Origin: Oreohelix idahoensis
Lineage: Eukaryota; Mollusca; Gastropoda; Stylommatophora; Oreohelicidae
NCBI GenBank assembly: GCA_024509875.1
Contig: JAMPIV010022926.1
Coordinates: forward strand, 422,001-486,000
Direction of reading: 5' to 3'
Length of the DNA stretch: 64,000 nt
This document shows positions 11,656 to 22,819 of this stretch, in pieces (positions within the stretch are counted from its first letter, which is position 1; each line of letters opens with the position of its first letter). Made by a program: the position numbers and the translations under genes. Below the pieces are notes generated by a model. The model made no database searches and was not told where the DNA came from. It saw nothing but the letters and a program-made list of their open reading frames with translations.

Positions 11656-14600
11656 TTAGGTGGAATCATGTGGGCATCTAGACAAAATGTCTGCCATCAC
11701 ATTATGTGATCCACGGATAGCTCGTACCGAAAAATGAAAAGGTTGAAAAGCAATTGCATATCAAGTAGACCTCGAGCTCTTCAAATTTTTACTCTGTATA
11801 GCCGTAAGAGCTTTCTGATTGGTTTCTACTATGAAATGTGCGCCTAGAAGGAATCTTTGTAGTTTGAGTATTGACCAAACCATAGCCAATAGTTCACGGT
11901 CTAAAACTAAATAATTCCTTTCTGCAGCAATAAGTTTTCTGGAGATATACATTACAGGATGCAGAGTTCCAGAGTACTCTTGCATTAGTGCCGCTCCAAT
12001 CCCAGTGGATGAAGCGTCACTACGAAGAACAAATGTCTTATCTGTAGTAGGTAAAACTAAAATAGGTGGTGATGAAAACAAAGTTTTGATCTTATCCAAG
12101 GAAGATTGGCATTCCTGTGACCAGTGGACCATATTAGGCGACCCTTTCTTTAGTAGTGTAGAAAGAGGTACCATGATAGAGGATAGATTCGGAATGAATC
12201 TTCCATAAAATTGAATAAGACGTAAGAGACTTCGCACTTGCTTTTTAGTCTTAGGAATAGAGATGTTAAGTATCTTAGTGATATTATGGTCCTCTGTCTT
12301 TAGGAAACCATGACCAACTCGATGGCCTAGGAAAGAAATTTCGCTAAAACCAATGCAGGCTTTAGAGGGTTTCGCTATCAGGTTATACTCGCGTAGAGTA
12401 GATAGTAATTCAACTAATCCCGAATAGTGATCTTCCCAAGTATCGCTGAAAAGACAGATGTCGTCTAGGTACGCGATGACATCTCACCGATAAGATAGGA
12501 TTCGACGCATCATGCGTACGAATGTAGCTGGTGCGTTCATAAGGCCGAAAGGCATGAAATTCCATTGAAAAAGGCCTCTAGGTGTAGAAAAAGCCGTAAT
12601 TGGTTTGGCGCGTTCAGATAAAGGAACTTGCCAATATCCTTTAGACAAATCTAGTTTAGTGAAAAAATGAGATTTAGAAAGCCTAGTAAGTAGCTCTTCT
12701 AGTAAAGGCATAGGTTCAGCATCGAACTTCGTAACTTGATTCAATTTGCGATAGTCAACGCAAAGACGTTTGTTATTGTCTTTTTTTCGAACAATAACCA
12801 TCGGCGAAGAATATGCAGAAATGGATGGTTCAATTATTTTTAAATCTATCATCTCATCCAACTCCTTCTCAACCTGTGCTTGAAAATGTATAGGGATAGG
12901 ATAAGGTCTGACCCTAATAGGATTATGGTCAGTTAGAATAATGTCATGTTCAATAACATGAGTTTGTCCAGGGATGTCAGTAAGGACATCCTGAAATGTT
13001 TGTAACATAGCCGAAACTTGTCGCTGTTCTCCTAGAGATAAATCAGGAGAGACAGTAACATTTTTCCATGATTCACTCGAATGAAGTGGAATATTCGGGA
13101 GCGGAAGATTAACATCCGAAAAACTTGTTTCCTCATCCTGTATTACGGACAGTGATGAGTAATGACCAAGTTGGTCTGGTGAATCGTCCGTTGCCTGGAA
13201 AATAGGCTGTAAATAATCCGGACGTTCATGGAATTCCGTAAGCATATTGATGTGGAAGGTTTTATGCTTTCCATCAATATCGACAATGTAGTCAACATCG
13301 GAAATTTTCGAGATTATATCGTTCGGACCTTTCCAAGAAATAAGAAGTCTGTTTTCCCTATAAGGTAGTAAAACAAATGCTTTGTCACCAGGACAAAGTT
13401 GTCGTAAGGTTCTTTTCTTATTGGCAAACTGTCTTGCCTTCTGCTTAGCAAATTCAGAAGAAGAAGTTGCCAATTTGCATGCTTCGATAATCTTTTGTCT
13501 CAGCGCGATGACATATTCGTAAGAAGATTTTGTGTCATCGGTAATATTATCAGCGGTTATGAGATCATGAAGTAAAGACATAGGGCCGCGCGGTCGCGCG
13601 CCAAAGACAAGTTCAAAGGGAGAAAATCCTGTATGTTCATTGGGAACCTCTCTGTAAGCAAAGAGGGCCGCGGGTAAAACCCTGTCCCAATCTTGAGGAT
13701 GATCCTCAGTTATCTTCCCTAGTAAGTTTTTGAGTGTTCTATTTAGCCGTTCGACCATCCCATTGGACATAGGATGATAGATACTACTCAAAGATCTCTC
13801 TATCTGCAGAGTCGACATCACTTGAGACATGGTATCCGATATTAATTGGGTACCATGGTCTGATAATATTTCTCCGGGGAATCCCAGACGATAAAATATA
13901 AGCCAAAGAGCATCTGCAATGTCAGCAGTAGTAATGCTCTTCAGAGGAATAGCCTCTGGCCAACGTGTGCACATGTTCACACGTTAAGATAAACTGATGT
14001 CCTCTAGCAGATTTGATCTTAAATGGACCAATGATGTCTATCGCCATTTTCTGAAATGGTCGAATAGGAATGTCTGCAGCCTGAATAGGTGCAGCATGGC
14101 GTGGACCTTTTGATTTGACTTCTTGACATACTATACAAGATCGACAATAAATCCGTATGTCTTTGTTCACAAAAGGCCAAAAGAAAGCCACAAGAACTCT
14201 TGACTTTGTACGGGAAAAACCCATATGTCCAGCACACTGAGAGTCGTGTGCGTGCTGCAAAATTTTAACTCTCAAATTCTTGGGAACAAGAATCTGAGAA
14301 TGACTTGACTTAGCGGAGTCTTGCACCATACGTACAAGTACGCCATTCTTCATTGTAATCCAAGATTTACGCTTTGTATCTTTATTCGGATCACCTTTTG
14401 TTGCAAGAGTGAAGAATTTCTTTAGAGTCGGATCATCTTCTTGCTGATTTATAAACGAGTCACGAGAAATTACCAAGGGATCATCTTGGTTATGCACTTC
14501 ATTATCTTCAGTAGATGAAGTTTGAGGCATATTAAGAGCCTGAGCTCTAGTGACTACAGCATTAGCAGTTTGCATATTTTGCTTTTCCCAAACGGAAATT

Positions 14601-15139
14601 TGTTGTGGAGTGCATTCTTTGACTCCGTGAATACGACCGATGATAAGATCAGCGATCGGATTTGGCAGAAGACATGCGTGTACATCTCCTGTAAAGAAAG
14701 GAGTAGCAATCCTAATGATAGCAGTAGAGTATTTCTCTAAGGTGCCGCCAAACGTTACACATTTGACTACTTTTCCAGTGGCACGAGAAGGATCTACAAG
14801 CGACTGCCTAACACCAATTGTGGTGCATCCAGAATCAAAAATAACTGAGACTGGATTGTCATTTACTAAACCTTTATGTAAAACAAGAGAACCTCTTCCA
14901 TCATGCGCGACTGACGCAGGAAGAGCGGGAAGAGGATGGCCACAACTTAAAGTGGACACCGTAGTTGGTTCAAATAATGTTTTGCATTGGGGGCACTGAG
15001 ATGCTCTCCCAAAATCAAAAGCGGAACATGCCATATTATTAGCGTCATTATTATATTTAGTCTGTTTATAGGCTTCATGTGACTCTTGCTGTGCAGAGTT
15101 TGCCTGATTGTCACAGAGTGCTCGAAGATTTCGTCTAGA
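11656..15139 (-). pseudogene. Family A pol: protease-integrase-RT-RNase H, broken by one frameshift and two stops
   Basis: The frame opens at 15139; the first ATG is at 15034. Domains in order: aspartic protease with VIFDSGCTTIG (DSG, about residues 65-75 from that ATG) and a LIIGR block; integrase H2C2 zinc finger (HAHDSQCAGH.....CRSCIVC); integrase core with D in DIIGPF, D in LSDHGTQ and E in VERLNRT; a GPN variant of the GPY/F module near 13330; RT with KLDLSKGYWQ, FMPFGLMNAP and YLDD near 12470; RNase H from about 12100 (RSDAS, DREL, TNQK, ADILSR). Breaks: a frameshift near 13985 between the first D and second D blocks, TGA at 12484-12486 just before YLDD, and TGA at 11761-11763 in RNase H. 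The third RNase H acidic position reads TNQ instead of the usual TDQ. Apart from the breaks the frame stays open. Confidence 0.9.
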
Positions 15140-17038
15140 TTATTTTAAAATTCCTTACTTTTCTATTCCTTCACGTTTTTGTCTGTTTTCTCTACAAAAT
15201 ATTTGCACCTGCGATCTGTTCTTTAGCTGTTTTTCGAGACCTCGCTAATAGTCCTGTCATACGATCCAAAATTTTATCTTCTTCTACAAAGGTACTTAAA
15301 AGCATTTCTTTAAGGATGTCTATACGATTTATTAGCTTGGTCGAAACCAGTGGTTCCCAGAGTATCATATTTACGTGTTCAGTGGTCAACTGGAGACCGT
15401 TGATAAATCTTTTACGTCTCTTAGCATGAGACGGGAAATAAATAACTCTTGGCGTGGGAACAGAAATGTTTTAACTTCATGCGAACGAATGCTGAGTCTT
15501 AAGATCACTTGCTGATTAACCGTTGGGAGACAACGCACGCTTATAAGTTATAGAATAGAAGCATCAACTTACCTCATACCTACAAGTATATGTGACTGAG
15601 AGTAACGCTACTCAAATTCTAGTTCTTAAGCGGTGGATAAAGTCCTGAGCGGTAAGCAAACTCTCAGTATTCGCTTAATTAGCTAACTCTAATATCAAGG
15701 GATTAGTTAATGGATGTAAAGTGTGAAATACTTAATATTGTGGTTTTATTTCTTTACATTAGATTGATAGCTATTTGCATTTATGTATTATGAATGTTAT
15801 TGATGCATTATAATGATGTAAGTACTGGCTGATATCTGAAAGTACTACATTCTAATGATTTTGAGAAAGGTGTTGTGTACGAGAGAAGAACCATGTTGTT
15901 CAAGGAACGAGTGAATGAAATAGCATTCCTCCAATGCAGTCACGCATGAACGCACACGGCCAGGCGTCTGCTTGTAACAAAGGCTGACCTGACTGACCTG
16001 ACCAGTGTGAGACTACCGCTAGACAGGAATTTGTAAACAAATGGACAGTCGCCTTTAAGGGAAAAGACTGACGTTACGGTTTCAGGTAAATATATTATTA
16101 GGCACCATTCTGAGACGAAATGTCCAGAGTGGCTGTAGTTAATATATCTGTAAAACAAGCAGAAGATTGATTGCCTGTATTGTCTTCCACAGCCCAGTTG
16201 CAGAATCCTAGCCAGTTTCTGGATTTTGATTGCTGTAAATTGTTGCGAGTAAACCGCCTAGTTGCTCTATGCTACAGAGAGAACTAGTGCTTACATCTCA
16301 AACGCTCTAGCGGTGATCACAAGTCAGCAACCCTGAGCAATCTATAGCATATGAGCAGTCTATCGATTTAAGCAGTCAATACCTCGTCAGCGCCTGAACA
16401 TCATAACGCAACTTCACAACCAGGTTAACGGAAAGCCTAGTCATCTATTGGACTGTTGCCCACTGAATCAAATTCTCCAGTTGGTAATCCCTACCTACTG
16501 TGACGCCCAGGGGAAGTCCAAGCAGATAAGTCTACTTAAAACCCAGACCAAAATCAGAATTCACTTATCCAAGAAATAACCGTAGGAATAAACTTTCGTC
16601 AGTGAGGAAAATAGCCTCTTATTCTTATCTGAACCAAAGACACTGACAGTTCTAAATTTCCTAGTTATTCTTTTTTCAACGTACATGTCAACATTGATTT
16701 TATATTTCTACTGTAATTAAAGTAATTATGTACATTCTGTAACTCACCATCATTCTGAGTTTGACTTAGTAGATTGTATGTTCTGTTCAGAAAAACATTC
16801 TCAACCCTCTTTGTATTACTTGTTACTACTAGTTCATCTTCAAAAAAGATTTGAGTAAGAAAGAGTTAGTCGTCGCCAGAAAAATACAAGAGTTGGTAGT
16901 CTAAAAGGTGAGAGAATCACTGACACCAACCTGTGCCCTTCTGTTAACTCTTTCCCTCAACACTAGCTCACCTCTGTGAAAACTAGTGTCTAAAGGTCGA
17001 TGCGCTTTCTACACATCTTCCTTACTATACAAAACTCT
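15140..17038 (-). other. Unexplained 1.9-kb spacer between family A gag and pol
   Basis: No retroelement domain seen. The only notable frame is on the minus strand at 15192-15389, 65 residues, helical and charged, not recognised. Typical Ty3/gypsy elements have gag and pol overlapping or adjacent. This stretch could be a secondary insertion, an intron-like segment, or an unknown element gene that has decayed. Confidence 0.5.
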
Positions 17039-17084
17039 TTATGCGAAAATTGAATTCTCATTCAACGTCAATTGGAGTGCACCA

Positions 17085-18519
17085 TCAACTATATCTGCGA
17101 CACTGATAATGTAATTTATGTTTTTTGTATTGTGATCTACCTCGATTATTATTGCCTCTGTAATCATTATTATTTCCTCTATTGTAACCCCTATTTGGGT
17201 TTGAGTCATAGTTCTCATGGTTACCATTATCATATTCATTATAATGAGTATCTCTATAACTATGGTCTTGTTGTCTCCATGATGGATGACTTGGATAGTT
17301 TCTATAATGACTTCCTCTGCGAAAATTTCTATAATTATGACCACCTCTGAATCGAGGGCTGTCGGCTCGTCTCCAGTTCTTCGCAGAAGAACCCTGAAAT
17401 GATTGGTTACCTTGGTTTTGATAACTATTATGATTACCTTTTTTTTCGAACCTGTTTTGTGGTCCCTGAAATTTGTGTGAGTAATTAGGGTTGTATGGTG
17501 TTGCTGATGCAACTGGCATACTTTCTTTAATCTTAGCATTGCTAAAAGCTACGTCCGGATGTGCCGTGACGTATTGGGTACAATATTCTTCCATTTCTTT
17601 TAGTGTCTTGGGTTTACGCTCATGTAGGAATTCAAGGAATGGTTTATTTATACATGACATAATCTTGTCCCTGAGCAACAAGTCCATAAGGGCTTCATAT
17701 GTCTTTTCTGTTTTGGACAATTCAACCCAACGATTAAATGTAAGACGTGTCCTTGCAATGACTTCTGAGAATTCTACCCCTGATTCAGGTACCATTTTCT
17801 TAAACAAAATACGGTAACCTTCCTCTGTTAATTGATATTTTTTCAATAAAGCTGCTCTAATAACATCATAATTATCCTTGTCAGCCTCTTCAACCAAACT
17901 TAAACTAGTCAGAGAATCACCTTTCAAATTTTCTGATAACTGGTTAGCATATTGTGATTTATCCACATTATGAGCTCGACAAGAACGTTCAAAACGATCC
18001 AGCCAGAATGTAATATCGTCATTGGAAGGATTGAACGCTGGTACCTTGACCTTATAAGTAAAGGGTTTACCACTATTACCATTTGACTGATTAACATTAC
18101 TCACTTTCAATTTTTCTAACTCAAATGCTAAAAGTTCTTTTTGGTGTTCATGTTCTCTCATTGCTTTTCTCTCCTCAGCTTCTCTGTCTAATCTTTTCTG
18201 CTCAGCCTCAGCTTCTCTTTGTAATCTCTTTTCTTCAGCTTCTAATTTTTTTTACTTCTATTTGAAGCTTTCTCTCCTCAGCAGCAGCCTTTTTCTCCTC
18301 AGCAGCAGCTTTTCTCTCCTCAGCTTGCATCTGCAATCTTAAATTCTCAGCATCTATCTTCTTTTGTTCAACTTCTGCTTTCCATTTATTTTCCTCTTTT
18401 TGCTTCTTTTCTTCTGACTTTAATACCATGGCAAATTGAGCAGTTGCAAACTCCTCTAATTCCTTACCAGACTTATCAAGGGATTTCCCTTGTGCAATAA
18501 AGTATTCCAATGTAGACAT
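17085..18519 (-). pseudogene. Family A gag with one frameshift in an A-run
   Basis: ATG at 18519 (MSTLEYF). The first frame carries a Glu/Lys/Ala coiled coil (repeats like AAAEEKK). A run of eight A on the minus strand (about 18247-18254) changes frame: the coiled coil continues only in the frame that becomes the 358-residue frame (to 17085), which points to a one-base indel. That part has a capsid-like helical domain (PAFNPSNDDITFWLDRFE, then a block from about FKKMVPESG to YCTQYVTAH) and a C-terminal Arg/Gly/Asn/Tyr-rich tail (FRGG, RGNNND). No CCHC zinc knuckle is visible, so RNA binding would rely on the RG-rich tail. The helical block has the spacing of a SCAN-like capsid C-terminal domain. 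Confidence 0.8.
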
Positions 18520-19096
18520 GATGTCTAATAATGATAGCAATCACTTGAAACAATAATGTAATCTATTTCCAAGTAAACAGGAACAAGTTCTAAATGAACT
18601 TGATTAATTAGCTCACAATCTCAATCTCTGTTGGAAACAAGCCTTTAAATAAGGTCTTGTATAATCAACTGTGTACCTAAAATAACAGCAATTAATTCTC
18701 AGTTGATTCTTTCTAATAAGTTCACTACACAGCTAGTAGTGTATGATCAAGTATATTTTATAGTATATGTCAACCGACAACATAGACAAAGGACAATTAT
18801 CAAAGACAACATGAAAACATTCGCAGAAATCAAATAAATGAAAAAGCTTAACGAAAAATAATGTCACAAAGTATGTGATGATAACTGCGAGGAAATAAAC
18901 AAGACAAATGACGTCACAGTGTATAAATATAGAGTGTGTATATAATTAAATGAAAGGAAAGGTTAGACCTACAAATACAAACAAATCAAAACAAAACTAA
19001 AGAAAGCGAAAAATAACGAAAACAAAACTGCACATATCGTCACAGCTAACAAAAAATCTCAACAGATGTTGCATGCAAATTTTCAATTAAGAAAAT
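18520..19096 (-). other. Family A 5' leader
   Basis: Non-coding interval between the primer-binding region and the gag ATG on the minus strand. It is A/T-rich with no open frame; it would hold the packaging signal. Confidence 0.6.
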
Positions 19097-19097
19097 T

Positions 19098-19118
19098 GCT
19101 CCCCACATTGGCCACCAG
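19098..19118 (-). promoter_or_regulatory. Family A primer-binding site
   Basis: On the minus strand, one base after the 5' LTR, TGGTGGCCAATGTGGGGAGC. It starts with TGG, the complement of a tRNA CCA end. The tRNA species was not identified. Confidence 0.7.
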
Positions 19119-20601
19119 TGTTGCTTGGCGTGTTTGCAATCGTGTTCGAAGAGTGTCGATAGGTGTTGTCAAACATGAAGACAAACGAAAGGTCAACTCG
19201 ACCTACGCAGTGGTGTATTGATTTGGAGTGAGGATACAACAGTACGCGAATGCTGGAAAATGTTCTGAGAGTTGACAATAGGGCAATCTCACTCACTCGT
19301 GGCAGGAAGTGTAAGACGAACTACTGTTTACGTTTTCTTGTATTTAATTGGCACACACTTCGACGACACAGGAACAGAAAACAGGTTGGCACAACACCAT
19401 CATATATGTATGACAATAGTCTACAGTTTTAAATCGGCATTCATGTTGCATGACAGCATAATGGAATCTCAGTAGACAAACATTCAGTGATTCCAATATA
19501 GATAATCATCTGTCTTTACTGACAGAGCACGTCAGTTCATAAATAATATATTCAAAATGGTTCCTAGACCTAACCTCGTCTAGCGAAGATTCATATAGAT
19601 AAAGTTCAGCACATATTTCTTTGATAACAATATCGAACCACTAGTAGTGGGTTCTCTTCTGTAGCAGTGATCTCTGGACTCATCAGGTGATAGTAAGGGG
19701 GCATCCCTGTTCTCTCCTCGATGATTGAAAAATATAGAATTCAAAATGGCTTCTCCTCCCAGTGAGTTGTCGCTCACCCAGGATACAAACTATGAAGCGC
19801 AATCAAAGCTGATCATACATTAAATGTCCTCCTTGCTTTGTAGCTTCTACCATTTATAAAATTGACTTCATCACATAATATGGTGCTGCTAGGTATGAAT
19901 GTCATCTTCATCTGGCTAATATTCGTCTAAACGTACAACCGTACGATTGCCCATCGAATACAATGACTCAGGAAAAGTTCATAAGAAATGCGTCTTTACC
20001 TTGGTATCAGAAATACACTAGAATATGATTCTGCCATTCCTTGGCAGTAAGAATAAACACTGGGGGGAATGATACATGATATGTCTAAAGAGACTACCTC
20101 TTTCCCCATTAATATAGAGATCACTTTTCCGACGGCAGGCCGCTACAAACAACTCAGCACCCATCAGGGCGGAACCTTCTCACGTCGACTTAGCGACACA
20201 TCCGCCGAACAACCTATGACACCGAGTTCGACACTGAAGATATAGTTCGACTTAGACATACAAAGATATCAAGATATAAGACAGTCTCATCCTACATAGA
20301 CAAGAATTACACATAGATTCGGGCCATAGATATTCTGAAGCAAGAACAATCTATTTCTAACCAAACAAAGAATAGATCGCTGTAAACCTAGATTTCTACG
20401 CTGAGTTCGATCTTCAGGAAAGATACAAGAACAGATAACTCACAGAATGAATACACATCGACTAATCTGAGTTCTGTCCCTTAGACTGATAATCGTGAAT
20501 TCAAAGATAAATATATTTTTATCAGACAAATAATTACATTTTTCATTTGTATGCGTAACCACAGTAATCTGTGCGCCACACAAAAGAATATGTGCGCAAC
20601 A
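19119..20601 (-). repeat. Family A 5' LTR (right)
   Basis: Begins on the minus strand at 20601 with TGTTGC and ends at 19119 with GCAACA. It would contain the promoter for the minus-strand transcript, but I did not find a convincing TATA box. Confidence 0.95.
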
Positions 20602-22110
20602 GGGTACCACCAGGTCTGTCAGATGTAGCTCTGTACTGCAAAAAAGTCAAAACTTCTGCTTCTCTTCAAGTCAGTTGTTGACGAGTACAAAGTTGGAAAG
20701 GCAAGGCTTGCAATGATGCTTCACGAGTCAGCATATGACGTGGTTAAGTCCATTCAGCCCACACTGAAAACTGGAAGGAAGTGGAGAGTGGAAAAAAGCT
20801 GTTGATGCTGCCCAAGAGTCACTCAAACTGAGGGAGGTAATCGGATACACACAAACGAATAGACGGGGATTTGGTCATGGAGATATCCGCTGGTGGTCCA
20901 AGGCATCAAGCAGGGAGCGCAGAGACATGGTAGTTCCCCAGATACGAGGAGCTGAGAATGATAAGAGGTTGCAAAAAGCAGTGCAGCAGGTCCAACAAGA
21001 CCAATGAACTACATGGGAAGTAGCCATGCAGAGGTCCTTGACATGGAATGATATATGGAATATGACACCTCTTAGGCTCAGCTTCGTTGTTAGATCAATG
21101 TATGACCTGCTGCCGTCGGCCACAAACCTTGTGAAATGGGGAAAGTCGGATGATGAGCAGTGCCCCCTGTGCCAGGGGAGGCCGACACTTGAACACGTGC
21201 TCTCAGCGTGTAAGGTGTCATTAGGGCAAGGACAATACACTTGGCGCCATAACAAAGTGCTAAATGAGCTTGCTGCGACAATAGACCTGGCAAGGATGAA
21301 GGCGAATAGCAAACCCAGGCCGAGCACCGCAAATACATAATTTCTGAGGGCAGGAAAGTCAGCACACCCCAAACAGAGTAAACCTGGTAGCAGTTTACCA
21401 TCTCTTCTTGACTGTGCAAACGATTGAGAGATGGCGGTAGACCTACCTGGACGAGGGGCATATCCAGAGAGTATCAGAAAATCGCGGAGACGGCCGGATG
21501 TAGTGCTTGATTCTTCAGCAGCGCTTCAGGTTATACTGATTGAACTGACCGTGCCATTTGAATCCAGATTAGACGAGCAACATTCGTTCAAAGCGGCCAA
21601 GTATAATGATCTGGCCGCGGATCTGAGACACGATGGGTTCACTGCAAGGGTCATGGCTGTTGAGGTGGGCGCAAGAGGGCTTGTGGCTGCATCAGTGTAT
21701 GATTTATTGAAACTGTTGGGGCTGAGGGGACAGTCGAGAACAAGTTAATGAAGAGGCTTAGTGAAACTGCCGAAAAAGCATCAGGCTGGCTGTGGAACAA
21801 CCGCAACGGGCAATGGAGATCGTGACAGTAAACGCTGCGGTACAGAAAACACCAAGAATTTTTCAAAGTCCACAATACGTTGAGTTTTTTGGTGTACTAG
21901 TGAAAGGGCTGTGACTGAGGGGCAACAGGCGGCGTATATTATAAGAGGTGTTAGGCACAGAATTTCAGTTGCTAGCGCGCAGTGGCTAGCCTCGTCGGCT
22001 TCGCGCAGGTGTCTCAGTGGTTGTTCTTAGTTGTGATGTGCGACGGAACGAACGGAATAATTTGTCTTCTCTTTGTTACTTTCACAATTGCCTCCACGGC
22101 TGGCGGAGGT
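20602..22110 (+). pseudogene. REL-type LINE, 3' half (copy 2, right part)
   Basis: Continues the RT thumb from 9701 (PPGLSDVALYC). Then, through several frame changes: a helical linker, a zinc knuckle CPLCQGRPTLEHVLSAC (CX2CX7HX4C, near 21160-21215), and the restriction-like endonuclease with RRPDVV, IELTVPFES and HSFKAAKYNDL at 21480-21610. This arrangement (RT, knuckle, REL) is that of R2/R4/NeSL-type LINEs. In-frame stops (e.g. 21338, 21425) and frameshifts (20800 and 21745 regions) make it dead. The 3' UTR matches copy 1 to about 22110. Copy 1 lies only about 1 kb from the left part. Confidence 0.85.
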
Positions 22111-22129
22111 GTGGATTTTAAAGTTGCTA

Positions 22130-22690
22130 CCATAAGTGAAATGGGTTCATTTTCGATACAAGACAACAGGAGTCTGAGACGCTTGGGAGTCATGACCCAA
22201 GTGGGCCCGCCCCCCTTAGAGTGTAAAGGAGTATACTGGGCCGAAACACTTGTCGGATGGGGGAACCCTTCTGATGATCAGATTGCCTCCTGTTGTATCG
22301 CTCTGTAAAAAGTTTCCTATCATATGCCAAATAAAAGCGATGAGTGGGAAAAAGGAAGAAAAAGAAAGGATACTGCCGAAGGGCTGAAGGTGTGAGAGAT
22401 CACACAAAAGAGCATGTTCAGAGGTTTTGTCACAGCTGGCAGAAAACAGGAGTGAAGTTGAAAGCTTAAACCAAGGTGGTGTGGGTTCAATTCTCTGCAC
22501 AAGACAACAGGAGGCAAACACTTGGGAGTCAAGACCAAAGTGGGTCCGCCCCCTTAGAGTGTAAAGGAGATTAAGGGGCTGAAACACTTGATCGACGGGG
22601 GGACTACTTCTGATCATCAGATTTCCTCCTGTTGTATCGCTCTGTATAGAATTTCCTATCATCATCAAATAGACGTGACACATGCTGATG
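22130..22690 (+). repeat. Two direct copies of a B-box-containing short element
   Basis: Copy 1 (about 22140-22320) and copy 2 (about 22482-22675) share GGGTTCA-TTCTC (a pol III B-box-like motif), ACAAGACAACAGGAG, CTTGGGAGTCA, AAGTGGG.CCGCCCCC, TTAGAGTGTAAAGGAG and CCTCCTGTTGTATCGCTCTGTA. Inside each, CAACAGGAG near the start and CTCCTGTTG near the end form an inverted repeat. The piece between them (22335-22440) matches the dispersed repeat at 2815-2930. SINE-like or MITE-like. Confidence 0.65.
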
Positions 22691-22819
22691 ATGACTGTTG
22701 TTTACTGTTTCTCTGGCTACGTTAAATACTGTTTGTTGTGCATTTGTCTTGAGGCCATACGTCGTGCTCTAATCTTTATGCTTGAATGAAACTACCATAA
22801 ACGATTTGTTGTTTTTAGT
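22691..22819. other. No recognised feature
   Basis: Short spacer. Confidence 0.4.

Larger units (their letters stand above)
9702..20601 (-). mobile_element. Family A: full-length Ty3/gypsy LTR retrotransposon, Gmr1-type pol order
   Basis: A 10.9-kb element on the minus strand. Two LTRs (9702-11183 and 19119-20601, about 1.48 kb each) start and end with the inverted repeat TGTTGC...GCAACA. Minus-strand order is LTR, primer site, gag (18519 to about 17085), a 2-kb unexplained spacer, protease, integrase, reverse transcriptase, RNase H, purine-rich tract, LTR. Integrase before RT is the Ty1/copia order, but the enzymes are Ty3/gypsy-like, as known for the Gmr1 group. The element is inserted in a REL-LINE. 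It is inactive now: a frameshift in gag, a frameshift in integrase and two nonsense codons in RT/RNase H. The LTRs differ at only about 15-17 sites that I can see, so insertion is fairly recent. Confidence 0.93.

Noticed and set aside
15192..15389. Envelope-like or accessory gene in family A
   Set aside because: The frame is only 65 residues, without a signal peptide or membrane segment; kept as an unexplained spacer.
17039..17539. 166-codon frame overlapping family A gag
   Set aside because: Shadow frame of the Arg/Gly/Asn-rich gag tail, Ile/Thr-rich as expected from frame shift of that repeat.
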